Part shown: positions 9,135 through 20,191 of the stretch, in pieces | Position numbering within the stretch: position 1 is the first letter of the stretch | How the letters are laid out: every line of letters begins with the position of its first letter | Assembly: GCF_003086295.3 (NCBI RefSeq) | Contig: NC_092051.1 | Location: forward strand, 68,449,772-68,513,771 | DNA: 64,000 nt | Source: Arachis hypogaea | Taxonomy: Eukaryota; Streptophyta; Magnoliopsida; Fabales; Fabaceae | Reading direction: 5' to 3' | Notes under the pieces: model-generated | What the model saw: only the letters and a program-made list of their open reading frames with translations | Database searches by the model: none | What the model was told of the DNA's origin: nothing | Translations under genes and position numbers: made by a program

Positions 9135-10708
9135 TTGTTCGAGTTTGGACAACTGACGGTTCATCTTGTTGCTTAGATTAGGTACTTTTCTTTTTATTTT
9201 TCAGAATTTTTAAGAATGAATTCTAGAGTTTCAAGGTGATGTTCTTATCATCACAAAAGCTGATTGATTCTCATCAATTTACCTGCTGAATGTAATGTCC
9301 TGCTGAAGCTTGGCTAGCCATGTCTAATCTTTTTAGACTAAAGCTTTAGACTAACATTGCATGATTCCTGGAATTCTTATTAAAGTTTTGAATCACTTTA
9401 TTTTCTTTTCCACTCAATTTTCGAAAAATCACAAAAAAAAAATTTATAAAACCATAAAAACCAAAAATATTTTATGTTTCTTGTTTGAGTCTAGTATCAA
9501 TTTTTAAGTTTGGTGTCAATTGCATGTCTTTATTCTTCTTGCATTTTTTGAATACATGCATTATGTTCTTCATTAATCTTCAAGTTGTTCTTGATGATTT
9601 CATTGCTCTGATCTTTAAATTCTCTTGTTTTGTGTGTGTTGTTGTTTCTCATATGCATTCTCAATTTGTTAGTGTCTCTTATATGAAAATTTTTAAGTTT
9701 GGTGTCCTGCATGCATTGTTTGTTTGATTTGAGTTTCCTAAGATTAGTTGTATTTTGATTGTTTCTCCTCATTAAAAATTCAAAAATATTTTCAAAACTA
9801 TGTCTTTTCAAGTCAATAATACAGAGAATTGAAGATTCAGAACATTCAGCAGAGGAATCAAACAGAAAAAGCTGGGCGTTCAAAATGCCCAATGAAGAAG
9901 GAAAACTGGTGTTTAAACGCCAACCAGGGTTAACGCCCAAAAGGGTAGCATTTTGGGCGTTAAACGCCAGAATGGATAGCATTCTGGGCGTTTAACGCCA
10001 GAAGGACACTAGAGAGAAGATTTTGTTTTTAATTCAAATCTTTTTCAAATTTCATAATTTTTCAAAATCAAATCTTTTTCAAATCATATCTTTTCAATCA
10101 TATCCTTTCAAAATCAATTTCTTTCCTTTTTTTATTATTATAATTTTTGAAAATCCTTGCTACTATTAATGATTTACTTCAAAATTTTCAAGTTGTTACT
10201 TGCCTATTAAGAAATGATCAAATTTTAAATTTTAAGAATCATATCTTTTAATTTCTTGTTAGTCAAGTAATCAACTTTAATTTTAAAAACTTTCCTTTTA
10301 AAATTGATTTTCAATCATATCTTCTCAATCATATCTTTTCAATCACATCTTTTTTAAAATTAACTCTCAATCATATCTTTTTGATTTCTAATTTCAAAAT
10401 CTTTTTCAAAAATCACTTAATTTCTTTCCTAATCTTAATTTTCAAAAATCTCAATCAAATTTTCAATTTTTTTTATTATTTCAAAATCTTTTTAATTAAT
10501 TTTCAAAAATTCTTCCCCTCTTCTCACATCCTTCTATTTAAGGGACTAACACTCCTCCTCAAGGTGCAATTCGAACTCTATCTCCCTTGATAAGTTCGAA
10601 TTCTCTCTTCTCTACCTCCTCCTTCTATTCTTCTTTTCCTCTGACACCTCAAGGAATCTCTATACTCTAACATAGAGGATTCCATATTTTCTTCTCCTCT
10701 CTTTTCAG
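9135..10708 (+). other. 5' leader of element C
   Basis: A/T-rich non-coding leader of 1.6 kb with many TTTTTCAAA-type runs. It holds one TGGCTAGCCA hairpin (9311-9320), two AAGTTTGGTGT motifs (about 9505 and 9695), and a small cluster of GGGCGTTTAACGCC palindromes (9898-10002). Element D has a matching leader of 1.9 kb in which the first hairpin is present three times. Confidence 0.7.
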
Positions 10709-13049
10709 ATGAGCAGGAGCAAGGACAAAGGCATACTTGTTCAAGCTGATCCTGAACCTGAAAGGACCTTGAAGAGAAAGCTAAGAGAAGCTAAAGCACA
10801 ATTCTCTCTAGAGGGCCTAACAGAGCTTTTCAAGGAAGAAGAAGCCATGGCAGCTGAAAACAACAATGCCAACAATGCAAGGAAGGTGCTTGGTGACTTT
10901 ACGGCACCTACTCCCGACTTCTATGGGAGAAGCATCTCAATCCCTGCCATTGGAGCAAACAACTTTGAGCTTAAGCCTCAATTAGTTTCTCTAATGCAAC
11001 AAAATTGCAAGTTTTATGGACTTCCATTGGAAGATCCTCATCAGTTCTTAGCTGAATTCTTGCAAATCTGTGACACTGTCAAGACCAATAGGGTTGACCC
11101 TAAAGTCTACAGAATTATGCTCTTTCCTTTTGCTGTAAGAGACAGAGCTAGGACATGGTTGGATTCACAACCTAAAGAAAGCATGAACTCTTGGGAAAAA
11201 CTAGTCAATGCCTTCTTGGCAAAGTTCTTTTCACCTTAAAAATTGAGCAAGCTTAGAGTGAAAGTCCAAACCTTCAGAAAAGATGAAGGTGAATCCCTCT
11301 ATGAAGCTTGGAAAAGATACAAGCAATTGATCAGAAGGTGTCCTTCTGACATGCTTTCTGAATGGAGCATCATAGGTATCTTCTATGATGGTCTGTCTAA
11401 ACTATCCAAGATGTCATTGGATAGCTCTCCTGCAGGATCTCTTCATCTGAAGAAGACGCCTGCAAAAGCTCAGGAACTCATTGAAATGGTTGCAAATAAC
11501 CAATTCATGTACACTTCTGAAAGGAATCCTATGAATAGTGGGACGACTCAGAAGAAAGGAGTTCTTGAGATTGATACTCTGAATGCCATACTAGCTCAGA
11601 ATAAAATATTGACTCAGCAAGTCAATATGATTTCTCAGAGTCTGTCTGGAATGCAAGTAGCAACAGGCAGTACTAAGGAAGCTTCCTCTGAAGAAGAAGC
11701 TTATGATCTTGAGAACCCAGCAAGAGGTGAATTACATGGGAGAACCCTATGGAAACACCTATAATCCTTCATGGAGAAATCATCCAAATCTCTCATGGAT
11801 GGATCAACAGAGACCTCAACAAGGTTTCAACAATAGTAATGGTGGAAGAAATAGGTTTAGCAATGGCAAACCTTTTCCACCATCTTCTCAGCAACAGGCA
11901 GAGAATTCTAAGTAAAGCCACTCTGACTTAGCAACCATTGTCTCTGATCTAATCAAAACCACTCAAAGTTTCATGACTGAAACAAGGTCCTCCATTAGAA
12001 ATTTGGAGGCACAAGTGGGTCAACTGAGTAAGAAAATTACTGAACTCCCTCCTAGTACTCTCCCAAGCAATACAGAAGAGAATCCAAAGAGAGAGTGCAA
12101 GGCCATAAACACGTCTCACATGGCCGAACCTGGAGAGGAGGAAGAGGCAATGATCTCCACTAAGGAAGACCTCAATGGACGTCCACTGGCCTCCATGGAG
12201 TTCCCTGATGAGGAACCATGGGAATCCGAGGCTCACATAGAGACCATAGAGATTCCATTGAATTTACTTTTGCCATTCATGAGCTCTGATGAGTATTCTT
12301 CCTCTGAAGAGGATGAAGATGTTACTAAAGAGCAAGTTGCTAAGTACCTTGCAGCAATCATGAAGCTAAATACCAGGTTGTTTGGTAATGAGACTTGGGA
12401 GGATGAACCTCCATTGCTCATCAAAAAACTGGATGACTTGACTAGGCAGAGATTACCTCTGAAGAGACAAGATCCTGGAAAGTTCTCAATACCTTGTACC
12501 ATAGGCACCATGACCTTTGAGAAGGCTCTGTGTGACCTAGGGTCAAGCATAAACCTCATGCCTCTCTCTGTAATGGAGAAACTAGGGATCGTTGAGGTAC
12601 AAGCTGCAAGAATCTCACTGGAGATGGCAGACAATTCAAAGAAACAAGCTTATGGACTTGTAGAAGATGTCTTGGTAAAGGTTGAAGACCACTACATCCC
12701 TGCTGATTTCATAATCCTAGAGACTGGGAAGTGTGTGGATGAATCCATCATCCTTGGCAGACACTTCCTAGCCACAGCAAAAGCTGTGATTGATGTTGAC
12801 AGAGGAGAATTGATCATTCAAGTGAATGAAGACTCCCTTGTGTTTAAAGCTCAAGGATACCCCTCTGTAACCATAGAGAGGAAGCATGAAGAGCTTCTCT
12901 CAGTACAGAGACAAGCAGAGCCCCCACAGTCAAATTCTAAGTTTGGTGTTGAGAGGCCACAACCAAACTTTAAGTTTGGTGTTGAACCCCCACGCTTAAA
13001 CTCTAAGTTTGGTGTTGGGAGGTTCCAACATTGCTCTGAACATCTGTGA
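10709..13049 (+). pseudogene. gag-pro: gag-protease of element C, broken
   Basis: Homologous along its length to the intact 775-residue product of D (47787-50114). The retrotransposon gag domain (PF03732-like) is at about residues 90-190 (NNFELKPQLVSLMQQN, ILMLFPFAVRDRA-type block, FLAKFF). A pepsin-like protease with CDLGSSINLMPLSV and ILGRHFLATAKAVIDVD lies near the C-terminus; active copies usually have GRPFL, so H for P may be damaging. Breaks against D are an in-frame TAA at 11237-11239, a 5-bp deletion near 11722, and a TAA at 11913-11915. The tail repeats SKFGV, encoded by the AAGTTTGGTGTTG motif. Confidence 0.85.
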
Positions 13050-13067
13050 GGCTCCATGAGAGCCCAC

Positions 13068-13114
13068 TGTCAAGCTATTGACATTAAAGAAGCGCTTGTT
13101 GGGAGGCAACCCAA
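13068..13114 (+). promoter_or_regulatory. Double hairpin after the gag-protease stop (C)
   Basis: Begins 18 bases after the stop. Stem 1 is TGTCAA-GCTA-TTGACA (13068-13083), stem 2 is TTGGG-AGGCAA-CCCAA (13099-13114), joined by a short AAAGAAGCGCT linker. D (47722-47768) and E (57702-57749) have the same two stems at the same place. Role unknown. Confidence 0.75.
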
Positions 13115-13252
13115 TTTTTACTTATCTATGTTAAATTTTTATTTTCTTTTGCTATTTTATGTTTTCTGTAGTTTGATGATCATGTGAAGTCACAAAACAA
13201 TTGAAAGAGCAAAAACAGAATGAAAAATAGAACACCTTGGAGGAGAAACTTA

Positions 13253-13365
13253 CTGGCGTTTAAACGCCAGAAATGGGCACCAGCCTGGCGTTTAACGCCA
13301 GGAATGGGCAAGAAGCTGGCGTTAAACGCCAGAAGGGGGAAGCAGCCTGGCGTTTAACGCCAGGA
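13253..13365 (+). repeat. Palindrome array of element C
   Basis: Four palindromes CTGGCGTT(T)AAACGCCAG in 113 bases, spaced by about 14-base spacers such as AAATGGGCACCAGC. The first is a perfect 18-bp palindrome. Related arrays are at 9898-10002, in the C LTRs, and at 47400-47585 in D, where the core is GGCGTTCAACGCC. Confidence 0.85.
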
Positions 13366-13787
13366 TTGGCAGCAAGGGGCGTTTTGCATGCCACATGGTG
13401 CAGGGATGAGAAATCCTTGATACCTCAAGATCTGTGGACCCCATAGGATCCCCACCTACCCCACCTCTCTCTCTCTTCTTCATCCATTCACTAATCACCT
13501 CAATACCTCTTCCCCAAAACCCCTCACCTATCAAATCCCACCATTCTCTTCACCACTCACATCCATCATTCATAAAACCCCACCTACCTCACCATTCAAA
13601 TTCAAACCACTTTTCCACCCAAACCCACCCATAATGGCCGAACCATACCCCCCTCTCCACTCCTATATAAACACATCTTCACTCCTTCATTTTCACACAA
13701 CATACACACTACCTATCCCCTTGGCCGAAACACTAAGCCCCCTCCATCTCCTCTATTTCTTCTTCTTCTACTCTCTTCTTTCTTCTT

Positions 13788-13824
13788 TTGCTCGAGGACG
13801 AGCAACCTTCTAAGTTTGGTTTGG
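13788..13824 (+). promoter_or_regulatory. Hairpin plus AAGTTTGG module before the accessory ORF of C
   Basis: Perfect hairpin TTGCTCG-AGGA-CGAGCAA (13788-13805), then CCTTCT and AAGTTTGGTTTGG. D has TTGCTCG-CCCT-CGAGCAA and AAGTTTGGTGTGG at 47059-47094 reversed. It copies the module found at the 3' LTR, with a different stem sequence. Confidence 0.65.
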
Positions 13825-14661
13825 TAAAAGCTAAACCTTTTTTATTTTTCCATAACCATTAATGGCACCAAAGGACGGAGAAACCTCTAGAAAGAGGAAA
13901 GGGAAGGCAAAAGCTTCCACCTCCGAGTCATGGGAAATGGAGAGATTCCTCTCAAGGGTGCATCAAGACCACTTCTATGAAGTTGTGGCCAAGAAGAAGG
14001 TGATCCCCGATGTCCCTTTTAAGCTCAAAAAGGGTGAATATCCGAAGATTCGACATGAGATCCGAAGAAGAGGTTGGGAAGTTCTCACCAACCCCATTCA
14101 ACAAGTCGGAATCTTAATGGTTCAAGAGTTCTATGCCAATGCATGGATCACCAAGAACCATGATCAAAATGTGAACCCGGACCCCAAGAATTGGCTTACA
14201 ATGGTCCGGGGGAAAGACTTAGACTTTAGTCCGGAAAATGTAAGGTTGGCATTCAATTTGCCTATAATGCAAGGAGATGCACACCCATACACTAGAAGGG
14301 TCAACTTTGATCAAAGGTTGGACCAAGTCCTCATGGACATCTGTGAAGAGGGCACTCAATGGAAGAGAGATTCAAGAGGGAAGCCGGTTCAACTAAGAAG
14401 GCATGACCTCAAGCCCGTGACTAGGGGATGGTTGGAGTTCATCCAACGCTCAATCATTCCTACTAGCAACCGATCTGAAGTTACTATAGACCGGGCTATC
14501 ATGATTCATAGCATCATGATTAGAGAGGAAGTAGAAGTTCATGAGGTTATATCCCAAGAACTCTACAAGGTGGCGGACAAGTCCTCTACTGTGGCAAGGT
14601 TAGCCTTTCCTCACCTCATTTGTCATCTCTGTAACTCAGTTGGAATTGACATAGAGGAATT

Positions 14662-16005
14662 TAGGGGTGTTCATGGTTTGGTTAATCCAAAAACCAAACC
14701 AGTTTTTTGGTTAACCAAAAATATAGTATTGGTTAATTAACCAAATTGGTTTTACATGATGAAACTGGTTATTAACCGGTTAGTGAATTTTAAAACCGGT
14801 TTTTAACCGGTTATTAAAATAAAAACCGGTTTTTATACCAAAAACCGGTTTTTGTACCAAAAAACCAGTTTTTGTACTAAAAACCGGTTTTTGTACTAAA
14901 AAATTGGTTTTTATACCATAAAATTGGTTTTTACATGTAAAAATATATTTTTACACAAAAATTAATATTTTTACATATAAAACCCAAATTTTTACACAAA
15001 AAACCGGTTTTTGTCCCAAAAACCGATTTTTATACTAAAAAATTGGTTTTTATACCATAAAATTGGTTTTTACATGTAAAAATAGATTTTTACACAAAAA
15101 TTAATATTTTTACATACAAAACCCCTAAATTTTAAATCTTTTTTAATTGAATTTTTTTAATCTAATTTTTTTCTTTCTAAATGATACGAGTAACATTTGT
15201 AAATAATGAAGTCCCTTCCATTGCTTTCGTTCCATTTTCTTTCTTATCTCTTTTCAATATTTTCTATAAATAATTTTTTCTCTTTCTCTCTCTCTCTCCT
15301 CTTCTCTTTCTTTTCTCTCTCTCTCTCTCTCTCTCTCTCCCATTTTTCTCTCTCCTCCTCTCTTTCTCTTCTCTCTCTCCCCCTCCTCTCTATCTATCTC
15401 TCTCTCTCTCTCCCCTTCCCCTTCCCCCTCTTTCTTCCCCTCCCCTTTCGTTCTCTCTATCCTTCTCTCCCTCTCTCTCCCCATGCTCTCTCTCTCCCCC
15501 TCCCTCTTTCTCTCTCCCCTCATCTCCCTCTCTCCTTCTCTCTCTCCTCTTCTCTTTTCTCTCTCTCCTTCTTTTTTTCTGTCTCTCTCTCCTTCTCTCT
15601 CCCCATCCTCTCTCTCTCCTCTCTCTTTCTCTCTCTTTGTCCTCTTTCTCTCTCTGCTTCTCTCTCTTATCCTTCTTCTCTCTTCTTATCTCTCTTCTTT
15701 TTTTTCTTTCTCCTCCTCTATCTTCGCCTCCTCTCTCTCTTCTCTCTCGCTTTAGAGAGAAGAGGAGAAAAGAGATAGAAGAGGGATAGAGATGGAGAGA
15801 AGGTTGAGAGAGAAAGAGAAAAGAGAGAGTAAGAAAAGAAAGAAGAGAAGGAGAGAAAATGAAGAGAGGAAGAGGAGGAGAGAGAGAGAGAAAGAAGAAA
15901 AAGAAAGAGAGATGAGCGAGAGAGAGAAAGAGAGAAAAGAAAAGAGAGAGAGAGAGAGAAAGAGAGGGGAGGTAAAGGAGAGAGAGAGAGAGAGGAAGGA
16001 GAGGG

Positions 16006-16040
<35 letters not shown>

Positions 16041-16460
16041 TGGAAAAGAGAGGAGAAAGTAGAGAGATATGGGAGAGAGAGAAAGAGAGGAGAGGAGAGA
16101 GAGAGAGAGGAGGGGAAAGATAGAAAAAGGGGAGAGATGATTAGAGAGAGAAAGGGGAGGAGAGAGAGAGGAAGAGAGAACAGAGGGGGAGAAAGCGGGC
16201 AAGGAAAGAGAGAGAGAGAGGGGGGGGGAAGTGAGAGAGCGGAGAGAAGGAGAGAGAGATAGAGAGAAAAGGAGAGAAATAGAGAGGGAGAGAGAGAAAG
16301 AGGGAAGGGGAGAGAGAGGGAGAGAAGGATAGAGAGACAAGGGAGAGAGAAAGAAAGACGAGAGAGAGAGAGAGAGGGAGGGAGGGGAGAGAGGGAGAGA
16401 GAAAAAGAGGAAGATAGGGAAAGAGAGAGATAGGGGAGAGAGAGGAGGAGAGAAAGAGAG

Positions 16461-16494
<34 letters not shown>

Positions 16495-17098
16495 GAGAGA
16501 GAGAAGCGGAGAGAGAAGGAAAGGAGAGAGGAGATAAAGAGAAAAATGAGTTAGAGAGAAGGGAGAGAGAGATAGGGGAAGGAAAAGGGGAGAGAGAGGG
16601 AAAAGGGAGAGAAATAGGGGGAAAAGAAGAGAGAGAAAAGGGGATAGAGAATAGAGAGAGAGAGAGAGAGGATAGGGAGAGAGAAAAGGAGAGGAGGAGA
16701 AAGAGAAAAATGAGAAAGAGAGAGAGAGAGAGGAGGGAGAGAGAGAAAGAGAGAGAGAAAAAGAAGGGAGAGAGAGAGAGAGAGAAAGAGAGAGTAAGGG
16801 GGAGAGGGAGGGAGAGAGAAAGGGAGAGGAAGTGGGAGATAGAGAGAGAGAGAGAGTGAGTGAGAGAGAGAGAGAGAAAGAGTATGTAATTTGGTTTTAA
16901 AATTAAGTTTTGATTTTAATTTGGTTTTGGTTTTGGTTAACCGGTTAAAAACCGGTTTTTTTTAATTTGGTTTTGGTTAACCAATTCTAAAAAATTTGGA
17001 TATGGTTTTTAAATTGTTTCATTAAACTGGTTAACCAAAATGTGGTTATGGTTTTTTAACCGGTTAACCACATTTTGGTTTTTTTATGAACACCCATA
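14662..17098. mobile_element. hAT-like DNA element (2.4 kb) with giant CT/GA tract
   Basis: Left end TAGGGGTGTTCATGG and right end ATGAACACCCATA form imperfect terminal inverted repeats typical of plant hAT elements. Flanks TAGAGGAAT and TAGAGGAT resemble an 8-bp target duplication with small changes. Inside the ends are many AACCGGTT and ACCGGTTTTT motifs, as expected for subterminal repeats. No transposase is encoded; the centre is a low-complexity pyrimidine then purine tract. It is non-autonomous and sits in the accessory ORF of C. Confidence 0.7.
15270..16880. repeat. (CT)n followed by (GA)n tract, about 1.6 kb
   Basis: From about 15270 to 15750 the + strand is almost only C and T, rich in CTCTCT. 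It switches near 15752 (CTCTCGCTTTAGAGAG) and from there to 16880 is almost only A and G, rich in GAGAGA. The two halves are roughly reverse complements, so the whole can fold into a long imperfect hairpin. Any open reading frames here are by-products of the composition. Confidence 0.9.
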
Positions 17099-17460
17099 TA
17101 GAGGATGACATCCTCATTGATGAGGACAAGCCCATCACTAAGAAAAGGATGGAGCAAACAAGAGATCCCACTCATGGACAAGAGCATGAGGAAACTCCTC
17201 ATCATGAAATCCCTGAGATGCCTCAAGGGATGCATTTTCCTCCACAAAACTATTGGGAGCAAATCAACACCTCCCTAGGAGAATTAAGTTCCAACATGGG
17301 ACAACTAAGGGTGGAGCACCAAGAGCATTCCATCCTCCTCCATGAAATTAGAGAAGACCAAAGGACCATGAGAGAGGAGTAACAAAGGCAAGGAAGAGAC
17401 ATTGAGGAGCTCAAGCACTCCATAAGATCTTCAAGAGGAAGAACAAGCCGCCATCACTAA

Positions 17461-18563
17461 GGTGGACCCGTTCTTTAATTTCCTTGTTCTTTATTTTCTG
17501 TTTTTCAAAAATTGTGCTTTATGTTTATTTATGTTTGTGTCTTTATCACATGATCATTAGTGTCTAAGTGTCTATGCCTTAAAGCTATGAAAATGAATCC
17601 ATCACCTCTCTTAAAATGAAAAATGTTTTTAATTGAAAAAGAAAAAGAAGTGCATGAATTTCAAATTTTAAAACAGTTTAATTATTTTGATGTGGTGGCA
17701 ATACTATTATTTTTCTGAATGAATGCTTGAACAGTGCATATTTTTGAATTTGATTGTTTATGAGTGTTAAAATTGTTGGCTCTTGAAAGAATGAGGGAAA
17801 AGGAAAAATGCTATCTGATGATCTGAAAAATCATAAAATTGATTCTTGAAGCAAGAAAAAGCAGTGAAAAGCTTGCAAAAAAAAGGATATATGCAAAAAA
17901 AAAGAAGAAAGAAAAAAGGAAAAGCAAGCAGAAAAAGCCAATACCCCTTTAAACCAAAAGGCAAGGGTGATAAAAAGGGATCCAAGGCTTTGAGCATCAG
18001 TGGATAGGAGGGCCCACAGGAATAAAATCCTGGCCTAAGCGGCTAAACCAAGCTGTCCCTAACCATGTGCTTGTGGCGTGAAGGTGTCAAGTAAAAACTT
18101 GAGACTGAGCGGTTAAAGTCGTGGTCCAAAAGCAAAGAGAGTGTGCTTAAGAGCTCTGTACACCTCTAATTGGGGACTCTAGCAAAGCTTAGTCACAATC
18201 TGAAAAGGTTCACCCAGTTATGTGTCTGTGGCATTTATGTATCCGGTGGTAATACTGGAAAATAAAATGCTTAGGGTCACGGCCAATACTCATAAAGTAG
18301 CTGTGTTCAAGAATCAACATACTTAACTAGGAGAATCAATAACACTATCTAGATTCTGAGTTCCTATAGAAGCCAATCATTCTGAACTTCAAAGGATAAA
18401 GTGAGATGCCAAAACTGTTCAGAAGCAAAAAGCTAATAGCCCCGCTCATCTAATTAATACTGATCTTCATAGATGTTTTTGGAATTTATTGTATATTCTC
18501 TTCTTTTTATCCTATTTGATTTTTAGTTGCTTGGGGACAAGCAACAAATTAAGTTTGGTGTTG
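17461..18563 (+). other. 3' UTR and PPT-position motif of element C
   Basis: Non-coding. Large parts align by eye with the reverse-strand 3' UTR of D (45546-46700), for example 'GTGCTTGTGGCGTGAAGGTGTC' near 18066 and 'GGTCACGGCC' near 18275. It ends with hairpin GTTGCTTG-GGGA-CAAGCAAC (18526-18545), then AAATT and AAGTTTGGTGTTG (18551-18563) directly before the 3' LTR. Confidence 0.7.
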
Positions 18564-20191
18564 TGATGACCGGATAATTTATACGCTTTTTGGCATTATT
18601 TTTAGTATGTTTTTAGTATATTTTAGTTAGTTTTTATTATGTTTTTATTAGTTTTTAAATAAAAATCACTCTTCTGGATTTTACTATGAGTTTGTGTGTT
18701 TTTCTGTGATTTCAGGTTTTTTCTAGCTGAAATTGAGGGACCTGAGCAAAAATCTGATTCAGAGGCTGAAAAAGGACTGCAGATGCTGTTGGATCCTGAC
18801 CTCCTTGCACTCAAAGTGGATTTTCTGGAGTTACAGAAACCCTATTGGCGCGGTCTCAATTGAGTTGGAAAGTAGACATCCTGGGCTTTCCAGCAATATA
18901 TAATAGTCCATACTTTGCCTGAGATTTGATTGCCCAAATAGGCGTTCCAAGTCAGCTCAAGAATTCTGGCGTTTAACTCCAAAACTGGCACAAAAGCTGG
19001 AGTTAAACGCCGAAACTGGCAAAAAAGCTGGCGTTTAACTCCAAAAAAGTCTCTACACATGGAAGCTTCAATGCTCAACCCAAGCACATACCAAGTAGGC
19101 CCGGAAGAAGATTTATGCATTAATTACTCATTTCTGTAATCCTAGGCTACTAGTTCTCTATAAATAGGACCTTTTGATATTGTATTTTCATCTTTGGACG
19201 TTTAGTCCCTAGACCTTGGAGGCTGGCCATTCGGCCATGCTTACACTATTATCACTTTTGTATTTTCAACGGTGGAGTTTCTACACACTATAGATTAAGG
19301 TGTGGAGCTCTGCTGTTCTTCATGAATTAATACAAAGTAATATTGTTTTTCTATTCAACTCAAGTCTATTTCTTCTCCAAGATATTCATTCGCACCCAAG
19401 AACATGATGAATGTGATACTCATCACCATTCTCACCTATGAACACGTGACTGACAACCACTTCTGTTCTACATGCAAACAAGCTTGAATGTGTATCTCTT
19501 AAGTTTCTAATCTAAGATTAGAACCTTCGTGGTATAGGCTAGAATTATTGGCGGTCATTCTTGAGATCCGGAAAGTCTAAACCTTGTCTGTGGTATTTCG
19601 AGTAGGATCTGGGAAGGGATGACTGTGACGAGCTTCAAACTCGCGATTGTTGGGCGTGTGACAGACGCAAAAGGATCAATGGATCCTATTCCAACATGAT
19701 CGAGAACCGACAGATGATTAGCCGTGCGGTGAAAGCATGCGTAGAACATTTTCACTGAGAAGACAGGAAGTAGCCATTGACAACGGTGATGCCCAACATA
19801 AAGCTTGCCATGGAAAGGAGTATGAATGATTGGAAGAAGGCAATAGGAAAGCAGAGGTTCAGGAGGAACAAAGCATCTTCATACGCTTATCTGAAAATCC
19901 AACCAAAGAATTACATAAGTATCTCTATCTTTATTTTATGTTTTATTTATCTTTTAATTATCAATTCTCCATCACCATCTGAATTCGCCTGACTGAGATT
20001 TACAAGGTGACCATAGCTTGCTTCAAGCCGACAGTCTCCGTGGGATCGACCCTTACTCACGTAAGGTTTATTACTTGGACGACCCAGTGCACTTGCTGGT
20101 TAGTTGTGCGGAATTGTGACAAAGTGTGATTCATGTTTAAGAGCTCCAAGTCCTTTGGCGCCATTGTTGATGATCACAATTTCGTGCACCA
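18564..20191 (+). repeat. 3' LTR of element C (1628 bp)
   Basis: Starts TGATGACCGG (the 5' LTR has TGATGAGCGG) and ends GTGCACCA. It keeps an extra CTGGAGTTAAACGCC hairpin unit near 19000 that the 5' LTR lacks. TATAAATAG at 19159-19167. Confidence 0.9.

Larger units (their letters stand above)
13115..13861 (+). other. Region between gag-protease and accessory ORF of C
   Basis: Non-coding. It holds four CTGGCGTTTAACGCCAG palindromes (13253-13365), a C-rich/pyrimidine stretch (13440-13780), a TATATAAA-like box near 13663 and a hairpin plus AAGTTTGG motif (13788-13824) just before the ATG at 13862. The TATA-like box and the long pyrimidine-rich leader could serve a separate transcript for the accessory ORF. 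Confidence 0.5.
13862..17460 (+). pseudogene. Accessory ORF of element C (PF20167-like), split by a hAT-like element
   Basis: Starts MAPKDGETSRKRKGKAK. Conserved block with FYANAW, KDLDFSPENVRLAF and LKPVTRGWLEF, the same order as in A and E. The hAT-like element enters at 14662, after which about 266 codons have been read. Coding sequence resumes at 17099 with an acidic stretch, then MPQGMHFPPQNYW and a predicted coiled coil (LRVEHQEHSILLHEIRED). A TAA at 17380-17382 interrupts the frame; the last reading-frame remnant ends TCACTAA at about 17460. The equivalent ORF in D is mostly deleted. Confidence 0.75.
7529..20191 (+). mobile_element. Element C: non-autonomous LTR retrotransposon (gag-protease plus accessory ORF)
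   Basis: LTRs 7529-9110 and 18564-20191 both start TGATGA and end GTGCACCA. A tRNA-Asp primer site is at 9117. A gag-protease frame (10709-13049) and an accessory ORF (13862-17460) fill the interior; no RT, RNase H or integrase is found. It is inserted in the antisense gene of B with flanks GAGAC/GTGAC. It is 12.7 kb, of which 2.4 kb is a hAT-like insertion. The same family as D and F, though in the opposite orientation. Confidence 0.9.

Noticed and set aside
15206..16859. Long Ser/Leu- or Arg/Glu-rich ORFs
   Set aside because: They result from the CT/GA tract, where stop codons are rare. No domain.
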